From Fibrobacter sp. UWH6 (GTDB lineage Bacteria > Fibrobacterota > Fibrobacteria > Fibrobacterales > Fibrobacteraceae): a stretch of 64,000 nt of DNA. Positions within the stretch are counted from its first letter, which is position 1. Each line of letters starts with the position of its first letter. Where the stretch lies: NCBI RefSeq assembly GCF_900142465.1, contig NZ_FRAX01000002.1, positions 124,001-188,000 on the forward strand, given 5' to 3'. The notes under the pieces were generated by a model. That model did no database searches. It was not told where the DNA came from and was given only the letters and a program-made list of their open reading frames with translations. Positions 27,167-35,057 of this stretch are shown one piece after another. The position numbers and the translations under genes were made by a program.

Positions 27167-28366
27167 TTAAACCTTCAGCAGCTTCTTATAGGCCCCGATA
27201 AGCTTCGGGCGTTCATATTCCCAGCTTAACTCGCTTTCGACACGCTTGCGGCCAAAGCGGCCCATTTCTGCAGCCTTTTCGGGATTTTCAAGCAACCAGA
27301 GAATCTTTTCTGCAAAATCTTCCGTGCTAGTATTCTCTGCATAAAGAGAAGCTTCCTGAGCGCTGAACTTACCTTCCTTCAAGGTGAACTGCACAATCGG
27401 CTTTCCAAACGCCATGTACTCCATAATTTTATTCATGGTAGACTTGTCGTTCATTTCAGAGGGCAGGTCCGGATTCACACACACATCCGCAGTATTCAAC
27501 ACATCGGCCAGATACTCGTCCGACACGCGACCCGGGAATTCCACATAATCAGAAAGACCCATGGACTGATTCATCTGACGGAGTTCTTCAAGAGAAGGAC
27601 CGCCGCCCATAATGCAGAAACGGATATCCTTGCGACCTTTCTTATTTACGATGTAGTCGACAGACTGGAGCAGCAGATCAATACCTTCCTGCTTTCCCAT
27701 AACGCCAATATAACCAACGAGATGCTTAAAGCCCTGCTTCACTTCAGGCTTGGCCGGGCCCACTTTCAGCTTCTGGATATTGGGACCGCTACGGACAACC
27801 GTCACATCTTCTTCCCGCTTTTTACCACGACGGATGGCAATTTCCTTGTAGGATTCATTAGTGACGATAGCGTGTTTAGCAAAATGGTACGTCAAACGTT
27901 CTACCAGGAGCATAGCCTGGTAACCCAAGCCCTTCTTACCGAACTTGGCAATCCACAGTTCCGGATTGATGTCATGATGATCAAAGAGGAACTTGCAGCG
28001 GGTCAATGCATAAAACGGGAATGCCGCAATGAAAATCAAGTCAGGAGGATTGCAGGCATGGATTACATCCTGCACGCCCTGCTTCCGGAACACCTTCAAG
28101 AGCAGTCTAAATTCATGAAAGAGAGCACAGAAATATTCCTTGAAATAATCCAAGGTTCTGTTTGCTTCAGGAAGCGGATGACGATAAATCTTGATACCGT
28201 CAAGTTCTTCGTACGCCAAGGGATACTTCTTTGTCTGGGGACAAATCACAGTAACTTCGGCACCAGCATCATGAAGCGACGTTGCTTCCTGCCAGACGCG
28301 CCTATCAAAAGGAACCGGCAAGTTTTCAACAACGATACAGACTTTCTTTCCGCACAACTCAGACAT
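27167..28366 (-). CDS. GT4-family glycosyltransferase (WbuB-like)
   Basis: A 399-residue GT-B enzyme. The N-terminal domain has VCIVVENLPVPFDRRVWQEA, a start typical of WbuB/WcaI-type enzymes, and VIHACNPPDLIFIAAF. The donor domain has VGYIGVMGKQEGIDLLLQSV and NKIMEYMAFGKPIVQFT with the conserved Glu. It starts 6 nt after the AlgD-like dehydrogenase stop and ends at the shared terminator. The three-gene set of UGDH, AlgD-like enzyme and this GT suggests that it may use UDP-glucuronate or GDP-mannuronate; this is inference from the neighbourhood only. Confidence 0.9.
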   Translation of the reverse strand: MSELCGKKVCIVVENLPVPFDRRVWQEATSLHDAGAEVTVICPQTKKYPLAYEELDGIKIYRHPLPEANRTLDYFKEYFCALFHEFRLLLKVFRKQGVQDVIHACNPPDLIFIAAFPFYALTRCKFLFDHHDINPELWIAKFGKKGLGYQAMLLVERLTYHFAKHAIVTNESYKEIAIRRGKKREEDVTVVRSGPNIQKLKVGPAKPEVKQGFKHLVGYIGVMGKQEGIDLLLQSVDYIVNKKGRKDIRFCIMGGGPSLEELRQMNQSMGLSDYVEFPGRVSDEYLADVLNTADVCVNPDLPSEMNDKSTMNKIMEYMAFGKPIVQFTLKEGKFSAQEASLYAENTSTEDFAEKILWLLENPEKAAEMGRFGRKRVESELSWEYERPKLIGAYKKLLKV

Positions 28367-28372
28367 AAAATA

Positions 28373-29686
28373 CTACCAGCAGAAGCCCTCATAATTGGGC
28401 AAGCATTCTACAGAAGAATCCTTCACACGGTCCAGATCGAAGAAACGTACGTTCGTGTACTTACGGATCATCGCAGGAATATCGGGATTACGCACGGTCA
28501 CAATCACCAGGGAACTGCACTTCACCACATCCTCGGTGCAGCCCTTCAAAAGGGGCAGCAAATGAGGAATTCGAGAATTCAAATCCTTAAGGTTCGTTTC
28601 TTTTTCCAGAGCCAGGTTCAGGAATCTGTCAAAGATACGGACATTGTAACCGGACTTCATCAGAGCCTCGACCATACGAGTAGAAGCAGAATTTCTCAAA
28701 TCGTCAGTGCCGGCCTTAAAGGTCAATCCAATAACGCCCACATCCTTGCATCCAGAATTCTTGACCAGTTCAACAACTCTATCGATGTGAGCATCGTTAC
28801 TCTTTTCAATGGAGTCAAGGACAGGTACACTGACATCATTATTTTCAGCAAGGAACTTCAAACCCTTAAGATCCTTAGGCAAGCAAGAGCCACCATAGGC
28901 AAAACCGGGCTTGAAATAGTACGGAGAGATATTCAGCTGAGTATCCTTGCAGAACAAGTTCATCACCTGATGGCTATCGATTCCCAGAGACTTACAAATT
29001 GCGCCAACCTCGTTACCGAATGTCACCTTGAGGGCATGGTAAGAGTTATTGACAAACTTGATAATCTCAGCAACCTTTTCGGGAACTTCGGCAATTTCAC
29101 TGCCAAGAGGTTCATACAAGGTACGCAAGGTCTTAACCGCAATCTCGTTCTGAGATCCAATAACGGTAATGGGAGGATTCAGGAAGTCCTTTACTGCAGT
29201 CCCTTCACGCAGAAATTCCGGATTGGAAACAACAGCAAAATCCATATTGACCTGCTTGCCGGAAATTTCAGCGATACGTTCTGAAATCATAGCGTTAGTT
29301 CCAGGAGGAACCGTACTACGGATAATGACAATATGGAACGAGTCCTTCTTCTTGAGTGCAGAGCCAATACTTTCTGCAGCGGTTATCAGATAAGAAACAT
29401 CCAGATGTCCATCAGGTGCATTGGGAGTTCCAACGCACAGGAAAGACAAATCCGTATTCAAGACAGCCTCTTCGACAGACTCGGTTGCAGAAATCAACCC
29501 AGCCTTGAAGCCTTCTTCCATCAATTCATCAATGTCTCTTTCGACAATGGTCGGAAGACCCTTGGAAACACGGGAAACCTTGTTTGCATCAACATCGCAG
29601 CCCACCATCTTGTTGCCCAGTTTCGCCAAGCATGCAATGCCGACGCAACCCACATACCCAAGCCCAAAGACACTAATTGCTGCCAT
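28373..29686 (-). CDS. Sugar-nucleotide 6-dehydrogenase, AlgD/GDP-mannose-dehydrogenase-like
   Basis: A 437-residue NAD-dependent sugar-nucleotide dehydrogenase. The Rossmann start is AISVFGLGYVGCVGIACLAK. CVGTPNAPDGHLDVSYL and VVSNPEFLREGTAVKDFLNPP are family motifs. The catalytic Cys is in FAYGGSCLPKDLKGLKFL at residue 268, the same number as in Pseudomonas AlgD, and the length is nearly equal to AlgD. It oxidises the C6 hydroxyl of an NDP/GDP sugar to a uronate in two NAD+ steps; GDP-mannose is the best guess, with UDP-glucose or UDP-HexNAc possible. It sits between the UGDH and a GT4 gene. Confidence 0.88.
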   Translation of the reverse strand: MAAISVFGLGYVGCVGIACLAKLGNKMVGCDVDANKVSRVSKGLPTIVERDIDELMEEGFKAGLISATESVEEAVLNTDLSFLCVGTPNAPDGHLDVSYLITAAESIGSALKKKDSFHIVIIRSTVPPGTNAMISERIAEISGKQVNMDFAVVSNPEFLREGTAVKDFLNPPITVIGSQNEIAVKTLRTLYEPLGSEIAEVPEKVAEIIKFVNNSYHALKVTFGNEVGAICKSLGIDSHQVMNLFCKDTQLNISPYYFKPGFAYGGSCLPKDLKGLKFLAENNDVSVPVLDSIEKSNDAHIDRVVELVKNSGCKDVGVIGLTFKAGTDDLRNSASTRMVEALMKSGYNVRIFDRFLNLALEKETNLKDLNSRIPHLLPLLKGCTEDVVKCSSLVIVTVRNPDIPAMIRKYTNVRFFDLDRVKDSSVECLPNYEGFCW

Positions 29687-29701
29687 AAAAAATAATCCTT
29701 T

Positions 29702-31072
29702 TTACTCCGCCTTACCCTTACCGATACTCGTCACTTCGAAACCAATCTTGCGAAGAGCATCTGCATCCAAAATATTACGGCCATCAAACACGAAGGCAGG
29801 CTTAGCCATGGAACTGTAAATACGGTTCCAATCCAGTTCAGCAAAGCACTTCCATTCAGTGCAGACCACCACCGCATGTGCGCCCTCGGCGGCCTTATAC
29901 GGATCTTCGTTAAATTCAACCTGATCCAGTACATCCTTCAGGTCACGCTTTGCATCGGGAATAGCCTTCGGATCAGTTACAACCGGCAGTGCATGTTCAG
30001 AAAGGAGGTCGCGAACAACCAGGTTTGCGGGACTTTCACGAGTATCACCCGTATTTGCCTTAAAGGCGAAACCGAAGACGGCAATCTTCTTTCCGGCGAT
30101 GGTGTTGAACATGGTTTCCAGCATACGGTCCACCACGCGATGGGTCTGCCATTCGTTAATCTTTACCACGCTTTCCCAATAGGCAGCCACTTCAGGCAGT
30201 CCATAGTAACCGCAAAGGTAAACCAGGTTCAAGATGTCTTTCTTGAAGCAGGAGCCACCGAAACCGATAGAAGCCTTCAGGAACTTAGGACCGATACGCT
30301 TGTCCTTGCCCATGACAAAGGCAACTTCATCCACGTCGGCACCGGTACGTTCGCACAGGGCGCTAATGGAGTTGATGGAGCTAATACGCTGAGCCAGGAA
30401 GGCGTTTGCAGTAAGTTTTGTCAGTTCAGAGCTCCACAGGTTCGTGGTCAGGATGCGATCACGGGGAACCCAGTGGGCATAGACATCGACCAGCTTCTGG
30501 CAAGCGGCCAAGCCGGATTCAGTCTGGTGACTACCGATAAGAACACGGTCCGGTTCAAACAGATCCTGGATGGCGGTACCTTCAGCCAAGAATTCCGGAT
30601 TAGACAGAACTTCGAAGTGGAGTCCCTTATCATTGGAATTCAGGATGCGTTCCATTGCGGCGGCAGTACGAACCGGCAAAGTGGACTTTTCCACGATAAT
30701 TTTGCCTTCATCGGCAATTTCAAGAATATTTCGAGCGGTTTTTTCCCAGTACTGGAGGTCAGAAGCCTTTCCGGCGCCATGACCGAACGTCTTGGTCGGA
30801 GTATTCACAGACACAAAGATGATGTCCGCTTCCTTAATTGCAGCCGGAATATCGGTACTAAAGAAAAGATTACGGCCACGGGCACGCTTAACGACGTCAT
30901 CCAGTCCCGGTTCAAAAATCGGGAGGTTTTCGCTATTCCAGGCATCAATGCGGGCCTGGTTAATATCAACGACAGTAACTTTTACATCAGGACACTTGTC
31001 GGCAATAACGGTCATGGTGGGACCACCGACGTAGCCCGCACCAATGCAAAGAATCTTTGTAGTAAAACTCAT
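29702..31072 (-). CDS. ugd: UDP-glucose 6-dehydrogenase, eukaryotic-type (UGDH-like)
   Basis: A 456-residue dehydrogenase resembling animal/plant UGDH more than the short bacterial Ugd. It has [60 protein letters not shown], and catalytic Cys275 in [33 protein letters not shown] is also UGDH-typical. It makes UDP-glucuronate from UDP-glucose with two NAD+. It starts the ugd-dehydrogenase-GT4 operon. A TAAATTTG box lies 7 nt upstream of the ATG. No TTA, CTA or TCA codon interrupts its antisense phase, suggesting strong codon selection. Confidence 0.92.
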   Translation of the reverse strand: MSFTTKILCIGAGYVGGPTMTVIADKCPDVKVTVVDINQARIDAWNSENLPIFEPGLDDVVKRARGRNLFFSTDIPAAIKEADIIFVSVNTPTKTFGHGAGKASDLQYWEKTARNILEIADEGKIIVEKSTLPVRTAAAMERILNSNDKGLHFEVLSNPEFLAEGTAIQDLFEPDRVLIGSHQTESGLAACQKLVDVYAHWVPRDRILTTNLWSSELTKLTANAFLAQRISSINSISALCERTGADVDEVAFVMGKDKRIGPKFLKASIGFGGSCFKKDILNLVYLCGYYGLPEVAAYWESVVKINEWQTHRVVDRMLETMFNTIAGKKIAVFGFAFKANTGDTRESPANLVVRDLLSEHALPVVTDPKAIPDAKRDLKDVLDQVEFNEDPYKAAEGAHAVVVCTEWKCFAELDWNRIYSSMAKPAFVFDGRNILDADALRKIGFEVTSIGKGKAE

Positions 31073-31079
31073 AATACCC

Positions 31080-31087
31080 CAAATTTA
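31080..31087 (-). promoter_or_regulatory. Candidate TAnnTTTG promoter box for ugd
   Basis: Minus-strand TAAATTTG after an eight-T run, 7 nt from the ugd ATG. A TTTG occurs 22 nt upstream, close to the -33 position of the Bacteroidetes consensus. No purine-rich ribosome site is present. Confidence 0.5.
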
Positions 31088-31116
31088 GAAAAAAAACGTT
31101 TTGGACACCCAAAGTG

Positions 31117-33921
31117 CTACCTAAAAGTGGCTGTTAGGGAGGTTATTTCCTCGGGGAGAATTGTTCGGGTAGCGTCCATGACACCATCAGCCCAGCCAGC
31201 CCACACACCACCTGACACCGGAGCAGCGGTAAGAGTCACGGGAGTGCCGGCAAAGAACTTGACAGTCATAGAGTTACGATCCAAGGACAACCCATGGACA
31301 AGGATGGTTCCATGCCCCTCCACAGATAGGGAAACCTCCGCCACCTCGCCCAGACCGAAGAATTCCTGCAGTTCCGTCACGATTACGGCCTGACGGGTTT
31401 TGGCAAAACTCTTAATCTTATCAAATTGACTACTCATGTAAGAGGATTTATGGTTCCAACGATCCTGATCCCTGGAAATTTCCGACTCAATTTCACCCAT
31501 CATGGACTCGATTCGAGCAAGAATCCTACTGGACTCAAAATTCATGGAAAGGAGAGTTGTCATACGATTTATGAACGCAATTTTAAACGTCTGATTTTTA
31601 AGGAGCGTCCTTAAAAGGAACGTAGATTCCGGTCCGTTGGGCCAAGATTTGCCCTCCTCCGTAGTAGTAAAGTCAAAAATATTGCTTTGATCCGTGGAAC
31701 TGCCACCAAAACCAAAGTCAGTATCGTAAATGAACCATTTCCATTTTGTTGCGGGATTTTCACAACGCCACTTCTTAAGATTGTTGGCAGGCCAGTCCCT
31801 ATTATTTGCAAAAATTTCCGTCTGCATGTAATTCATCAAGTTGTCTACATCAATCTGTTCCGAAACATAGGCATAATTTTCATCCAAAGACAAATCATGA
31901 TCTTCCATCCAGGACATCAAATCGGTGTAGCCAATAGCGGACCCAGCCGATGCGGCATTATCCGCCTTCAGCAAGTCAATTTCATCGGGGTCGTATCCAT
32001 AATGGGTTTCGAAATAATATTCCGTAGAGCGTTCACGGATGTTGTGAATACCGTAGTACTCGCCATTGTAATAGACGATTGCGCCACGCCCTCTCTGATA
32101 GTCAACGCCAAGCCCTTCTGAAATAGAACTGGCCAAACGATCTCGAATATAGTCGTTGTTAAAATTGCTACCATTATTCCTTAACAGGAAAACTTTAAAC
32201 TTAGTTAAATCCGGGAAATCAGGGAACAAGGGATAGTTCAATCTTTTGTCGCCATACTTTTCTCGGAATGTAATTGCCACGGATTTTTTTTCATTCTGAC
32301 GACTGTAGTTTCCGAAAATTTTCAGTCCGGCGTTCTTGGCAAAAGCAGGAGCGCCCTGCCCCACTTCAAGTAGTTCAACAAAAACAGGAACTTCCTTGTC
32401 TTCCCAATAGTTGGCACCGTAGTGAGGTTCCGCATGTTCGGCATTGGGACCTTCCATGTAGATTCCCGTATCAGGGTCAAACAGGGAATCGGGATCGCTA
32501 GTTATAAAGACCGTCGGAACACTGGGCGTCGTTTCAAAAAGGTAAGTTCGGTTCAAGACTTCTCCAGGGAGGGCGCCCGGAATAAAGCTGGCGCAGCGAA
32601 CTACAGCGGAGTTGTCCACCTTCAACGCCAAAACCAGTTGGCTATTCTCCGTAGGAACGGCTCCACCAAATTCACAGCGCACCATACTTTCCTTCGGGAA
32701 CGACACTACAAACTCATCCTGGTAAAAACCTGACGGAGGCAAATCAGTCAAAGTATCCAAAGCAGGCGACCTTTCCGAAACCACATCGGAAACTGTCACA
32801 CCATAAGGCGTCGCATCGGCAAAGCCCCAGCGGCCATCACCCAAAGACCAGGTCTTTTCAACAGGCAGTTTGGGGTACGCCACAGAGTCCATAATTTCCA
32901 ACGCATTTTTCATCAAGTATAGCGAACCACCTTCGTTCTTGATTTTGAAGGACGTATGAGGTTCATGCCCTCTGTTTCGCGCGATGTAAGAGAAGGCCTT
33001 CACGGTCACTTCCTGCTTTTCCTGACTTTCCGGGCTCATCCTAGTTCCATAAATGATGGACAAGTCAGGGAACGTCTTCCCCGTAGGAAGCAAGGCGCGA
33101 TACACCGTAGAAGAATCCCCCGTTCCCGTAAAGACCAATTCGTAACCTTTCCAGTCATCAAGTCCCGTTTGACCCAAACGGAAGGACACCTTTCGATCCC
33201 TGGTGATAAAGGCATGAAGCAAAATCTCATTGGTAGCCGAAATGTCCAGCACATCATTTTCGCCGCTACTCCTCGTCCCCACAAAGGACGAAATGGAAGA
33301 CCAGCCCAGTTTCTCATTTTCGCCTAGACGCATCCGGGCGCCAAACATCCGTCCATTATTTTCCGTAAAGCACAATTTTTTCTGTCCGTCTAACGGTTCA
33401 GAATAGCTTTCTCCCGGGGGATCATTCTGGGCATCTGTCCAACTCCAGCAACCCGTTCCAATCAAGCTGATTGAATCATGAGGAGCAACAAAATCAGGCA
33501 AATTTTTCCCGGATAGATAAACCAGCATGAAGGAATCTGGCTGTAGAACCACATCTCCAAAAATCCATTTTTCAGGCTTGTCCAGTGAATTGGTCAAAGC
33601 CATTCCCTTTAGATTCACCGGTTCGCTGGAAGAATTATACAGTTCAACCCAACCGGCATCACCACCCTCATGATCATCATAGACCGTATTGATGGGATCC
33701 ACTTCTGTAAAAATAATCGGGCCGCCCACATAGGAAAACTTCGGGGGTTCCGTAACCGTAGAATCTTCCGATGACGAGCTCATTTCAGATTCAACAACCT
33801 GAACACTTTTGGTTTCACCACTCTCGCTGGAACACGCTACAAACACCAAGGTCAGCATTAACACCCAGAATTCAATTACCAAAGAATTTAGGCAAATTTT
33901 TTTATAGTCTAACATAAGCAT
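31117..33921 (-). CDS. Lamin-tail + HEX_C + CotH domain surface lipoprotein, with an inserted domain
   Basis: A 934-residue lipoprotein (lipobox VFVAC, Cys30) followed by a Ser/Glu-rich spacer. A lamin-tail-like domain starts about residue 70 (AGWVELYNSSSEPVNLKGMA). It appears split: its last strands (KNEGGSLYLMKNALEIMDSV) come only after about 160 extra residues containing SFRLGQTGLDDWKGYELVF, which look like a carbohydrate-binding-type beta module. A chitobiase C-terminal-like segment and CotH domain follow: VYYNGEYYGIHNIRERS, NNRDWPANNLKKW, IYDTDFGFGGS. The end is an InlB-like repeat (GVWAGWADGVMDATR). Same architecture as 24920-27133. ATG 33921, or ATG two codons later. A surface kinase or adhesin role is inferred. 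Confidence 0.85.
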   Translation of the reverse strand: MLMLDYKKICLNSLVIEFWVLMLTLVFVACSSESGETKSVQVVESEMSSSSEDSTVTEPPKFSYVGGPIIFTEVDPINTVYDDHEGGDAGWVELYNSSSEPVNLKGMALTNSLDKPEKWIFGDVVLQPDSFMLVYLSGKNLPDFVAPHDSISLIGTGCWSWTDAQNDPPGESYSEPLDGQKKLCFTENNGRMFGARMRLGENEKLGWSSISSFVGTRSSGENDVLDISATNEILLHAFITRDRKVSFRLGQTGLDDWKGYELVFTGTGDSSTVYRALLPTGKTFPDLSIIYGTRMSPESQEKQEVTVKAFSYIARNRGHEPHTSFKIKNEGGSLYLMKNALEIMDSVAYPKLPVEKTWSLGDGRWGFADATPYGVTVSDVVSERSPALDTLTDLPPSGFYQDEFVVSFPKESMVRCEFGGAVPTENSQLVLALKVDNSAVVRCASFIPGALPGEVLNRTYLFETTPSVPTVFITSDPDSLFDPDTGIYMEGPNAEHAEPHYGANYWEDKEVPVFVELLEVGQGAPAFAKNAGLKIFGNYSRQNEKKSVAITFREKYGDKRLNYPLFPDFPDLTKFKVFLLRNNGSNFNNDYIRDRLASSISEGLGVDYQRGRGAIVYYNGEYYGIHNIRERSTEYYFETHYGYDPDEIDLLKADNAASAGSAIGYTDLMSWMEDHDLSLDENYAYVSEQIDVDNLMNYMQTEIFANNRDWPANNLKKWRCENPATKWKWFIYDTDFGFGGSSTDQSNIFDFTTTEEGKSWPNGPESTFLLRTLLKNQTFKIAFINRMTTLLSMNFESSRILARIESMMGEIESEISRDQDRWNHKSSYMSSQFDKIKSFAKTRQAVIVTELQEFFGLGEVAEVSLSVEGHGTILVHGLSLDRNSMTVKFFAGTPVTLTAAPVSGGVWAGWADGVMDATRTILPEEITSLTATFR

Positions 33922-33929
33922 ACCCGATT

Positions 33930-33937
33930 CAAATATA
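33930..33937 (-). promoter_or_regulatory. Candidate TAnnTTTG promoter box for the 934-residue CotH protein
   Basis: Minus-strand TATATTTG, 8 nt upstream of the ATG at 33921 and directly after the terminator hairpin of the upstream permease gene. No Shine-Dalgarno-like sequence is evident apart from a weak CGGG. Confidence 0.45.
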
Positions 33938-33947
33938 TACAGAAATG

Positions 33948-33963
33948 CCCGCCTAAGGGCGGG
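33948..33963 (-). terminator. Terminator hairpin downstream of the DMT permease
   Basis: Six-bp stem CCCGCC/GGCGGG with a 4-nt loop. On the minus strand it is followed by CATTTCTGT, a weak U-tract. It separates the permease gene from the CotH gene. Confidence 0.6.
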
Positions 33964-34010
33964 ACTTGCAATCTATATCACACAAGGGCAAACAGATCTT
34001 TCACGAATCA

Positions 34011-34856
34011 TTAGGCCTTTTCGCCTTTCTTTAAACGAGGGCGACGAACCACGAACAGGGCCGCTCCCGTAAGAACAAGCGCAACAGAAATCATCTTTCC
34101 AAGAGGGAATGCCTCGCTAAAGACCAAGGCTCCCGCAATCGTAGGAACAGCAGCACCGACAGCAGCGCTGAACGGGATAATAAACAGGGCTCTACCCCGA
34201 GAAAAAGAAACTTGGGAATACAAGAAGGCAATGCCGTAAGTGACAATATAACCCAAAGTTCTAAAGTCTAGAAGAAGGACTCCCACGGAAGAAAGAGTCA
34301 CATTGTCAAGGTCAAAATCCATGGCGAGGCTCTTATAGAATGCAGCCGAAATTCCAAAACCCACACCCATAATCAGGGAGTCCACCATTTCGCGATCCTT
34401 AACCCAAAGGTGAGCAACAAGGGTAGCACCGCAAACGACCCCGGCATAAGCCCACAACATAGAAACATCCTGTACGCTGGTCGCTTCGCCAAGGGATTCT
34501 ACAGAATAAAGAAGGCCTACCACCACAAAGCAGATCGCTACAACAATACGGCGAGTCAAAACTTCTTTCAGAATAACAAAACCCATCAATGCCGTCAAAA
34601 CCGGATTCAGCACCATCATAGGCTGCACCTGACTCAAGTCATAGCGTGCCATGGCTATGTAATAACCAATAGTCGCAAGGCCGGAACAGCTGATGCCCAA
34701 CCACCAAAAGCCATTACTCAGGACGCCTTTCAGAAACTGCCAAGGATTAGACACACCACCAGTACGTTTGCCCACGGTGGAAACACCCGATTTTTCAAGG
34801 ATATTTCCGCAGGCAAAAAGAAACGCGGGGCCAATGGTCAAAAGAAGAAAAAGCAT
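34011..34856 (-). CDS. DMT-superfamily permease (EamA-like)
   Basis: A 281-residue membrane protein with ten predicted hydrophobic segments in two similar halves, the EamA layout. PMMVLNPVLTALMGFVILKE in the first half and the matching IPFSAAVGAAVPTIAGALVF segment in the second are typical end-of-repeat motifs. The tail is basic. Substrates of such permeases range from amino acids to nucleotide sugars and lipid-linked sugars; nothing here selects one. It stands alone, with a terminator downstream and a repeat-containing gap upstream. The ATG is preceded by CTCCCC and no purine-rich site. Confidence 0.85.
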   Translation of the reverse strand: MLFLLLTIGPAFLFACGNILEKSGVSTVGKRTGGVSNPWQFLKGVLSNGFWWLGISCSGLATIGYYIAMARYDLSQVQPMMVLNPVLTALMGFVILKEVLTRRIVVAICFVVVGLLYSVESLGEATSVQDVSMLWAYAGVVCGATLVAHLWVKDREMVDSLIMGVGFGISAAFYKSLAMDFDLDNVTLSSVGVLLLDFRTLGYIVTYGIAFLYSQVSFSRGRALFIIPFSAAVGAAVPTIAGALVFSEAFPLGKMISVALVLTGAALFVVRRPRLKKGEKA

Positions 34857-34889
34857 GGGGAGTTAATAGTGAAGAGTGATGAGTGATGA

Positions 34890-34938
34890 GATTCCTTGAG
34901 TGTCATTCCGAGCGAAACGAAGTGGAGTCGAGGAATCT
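34890..34938. repeat. Intergenic palindromic repeat (CATTCCGAGCGAA type)
   Basis: A 49-bp element bounded by inverted arms GATTCCT (34890-34896) and AGGAATC (34931-34937), with the core TGTCATTCCGAGCGAAACGA. Very similar intergenic elements (TCATTCCGAGCGAAGCGAGGAATCT type) are known from many Bacteroidetes, Fibrobacter and deltaproteobacterial genomes. Only one copy is seen in this window. Confidence 0.6.
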
Positions 34939-35010
34939 AGCGGTTTAGATATCAATTACGAATTATGAGTTAATAAGCTAGGAGCCTTCGGCGCGATTAT
35001 TTACCTCAAA

Positions 35011-35025
35011 GGAGCCCCAGGCTCC
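35011..35025. repeat. Inverted repeat downstream of the Slt gene, possible weak terminator
   Basis: GGAGCC/GGCTCC, 6-bp arms with a 3-nt loop, 33 nt after the Slt stop. On the minus strand it is followed by TTTGAGG, so termination would be weak. The flanking minus-strand sequence GACGCGAGGCGAC resembles the GACGAGAGGCG found inside gluQ. Confidence 0.4.
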
Positions 35026-35057
35026 GCCCTCATACCTCGTACCTGTCGCCTCGCGTC

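Noticed and set aside
27722-29284. 520-codon plus-strand open frame opposite the GT4 and AlgD-like genes
   Set aside because: Runs across two genuine genes and their junction in mirror phase; both real genes have full active-site motifs.
29876-31393. 505-codon plus-strand open frame opposite ugd
   Set aside because: Mirror-phase shadow of a recognisable UGDH; no ribosome site or homology-like motif.
34857-35057. tRNA, small RNA gene or IS remnant in the repeat-rich gap
   Set aside because: No cloverleaf, no transposase fragment and no target-site duplication can be seen; only short repeats.
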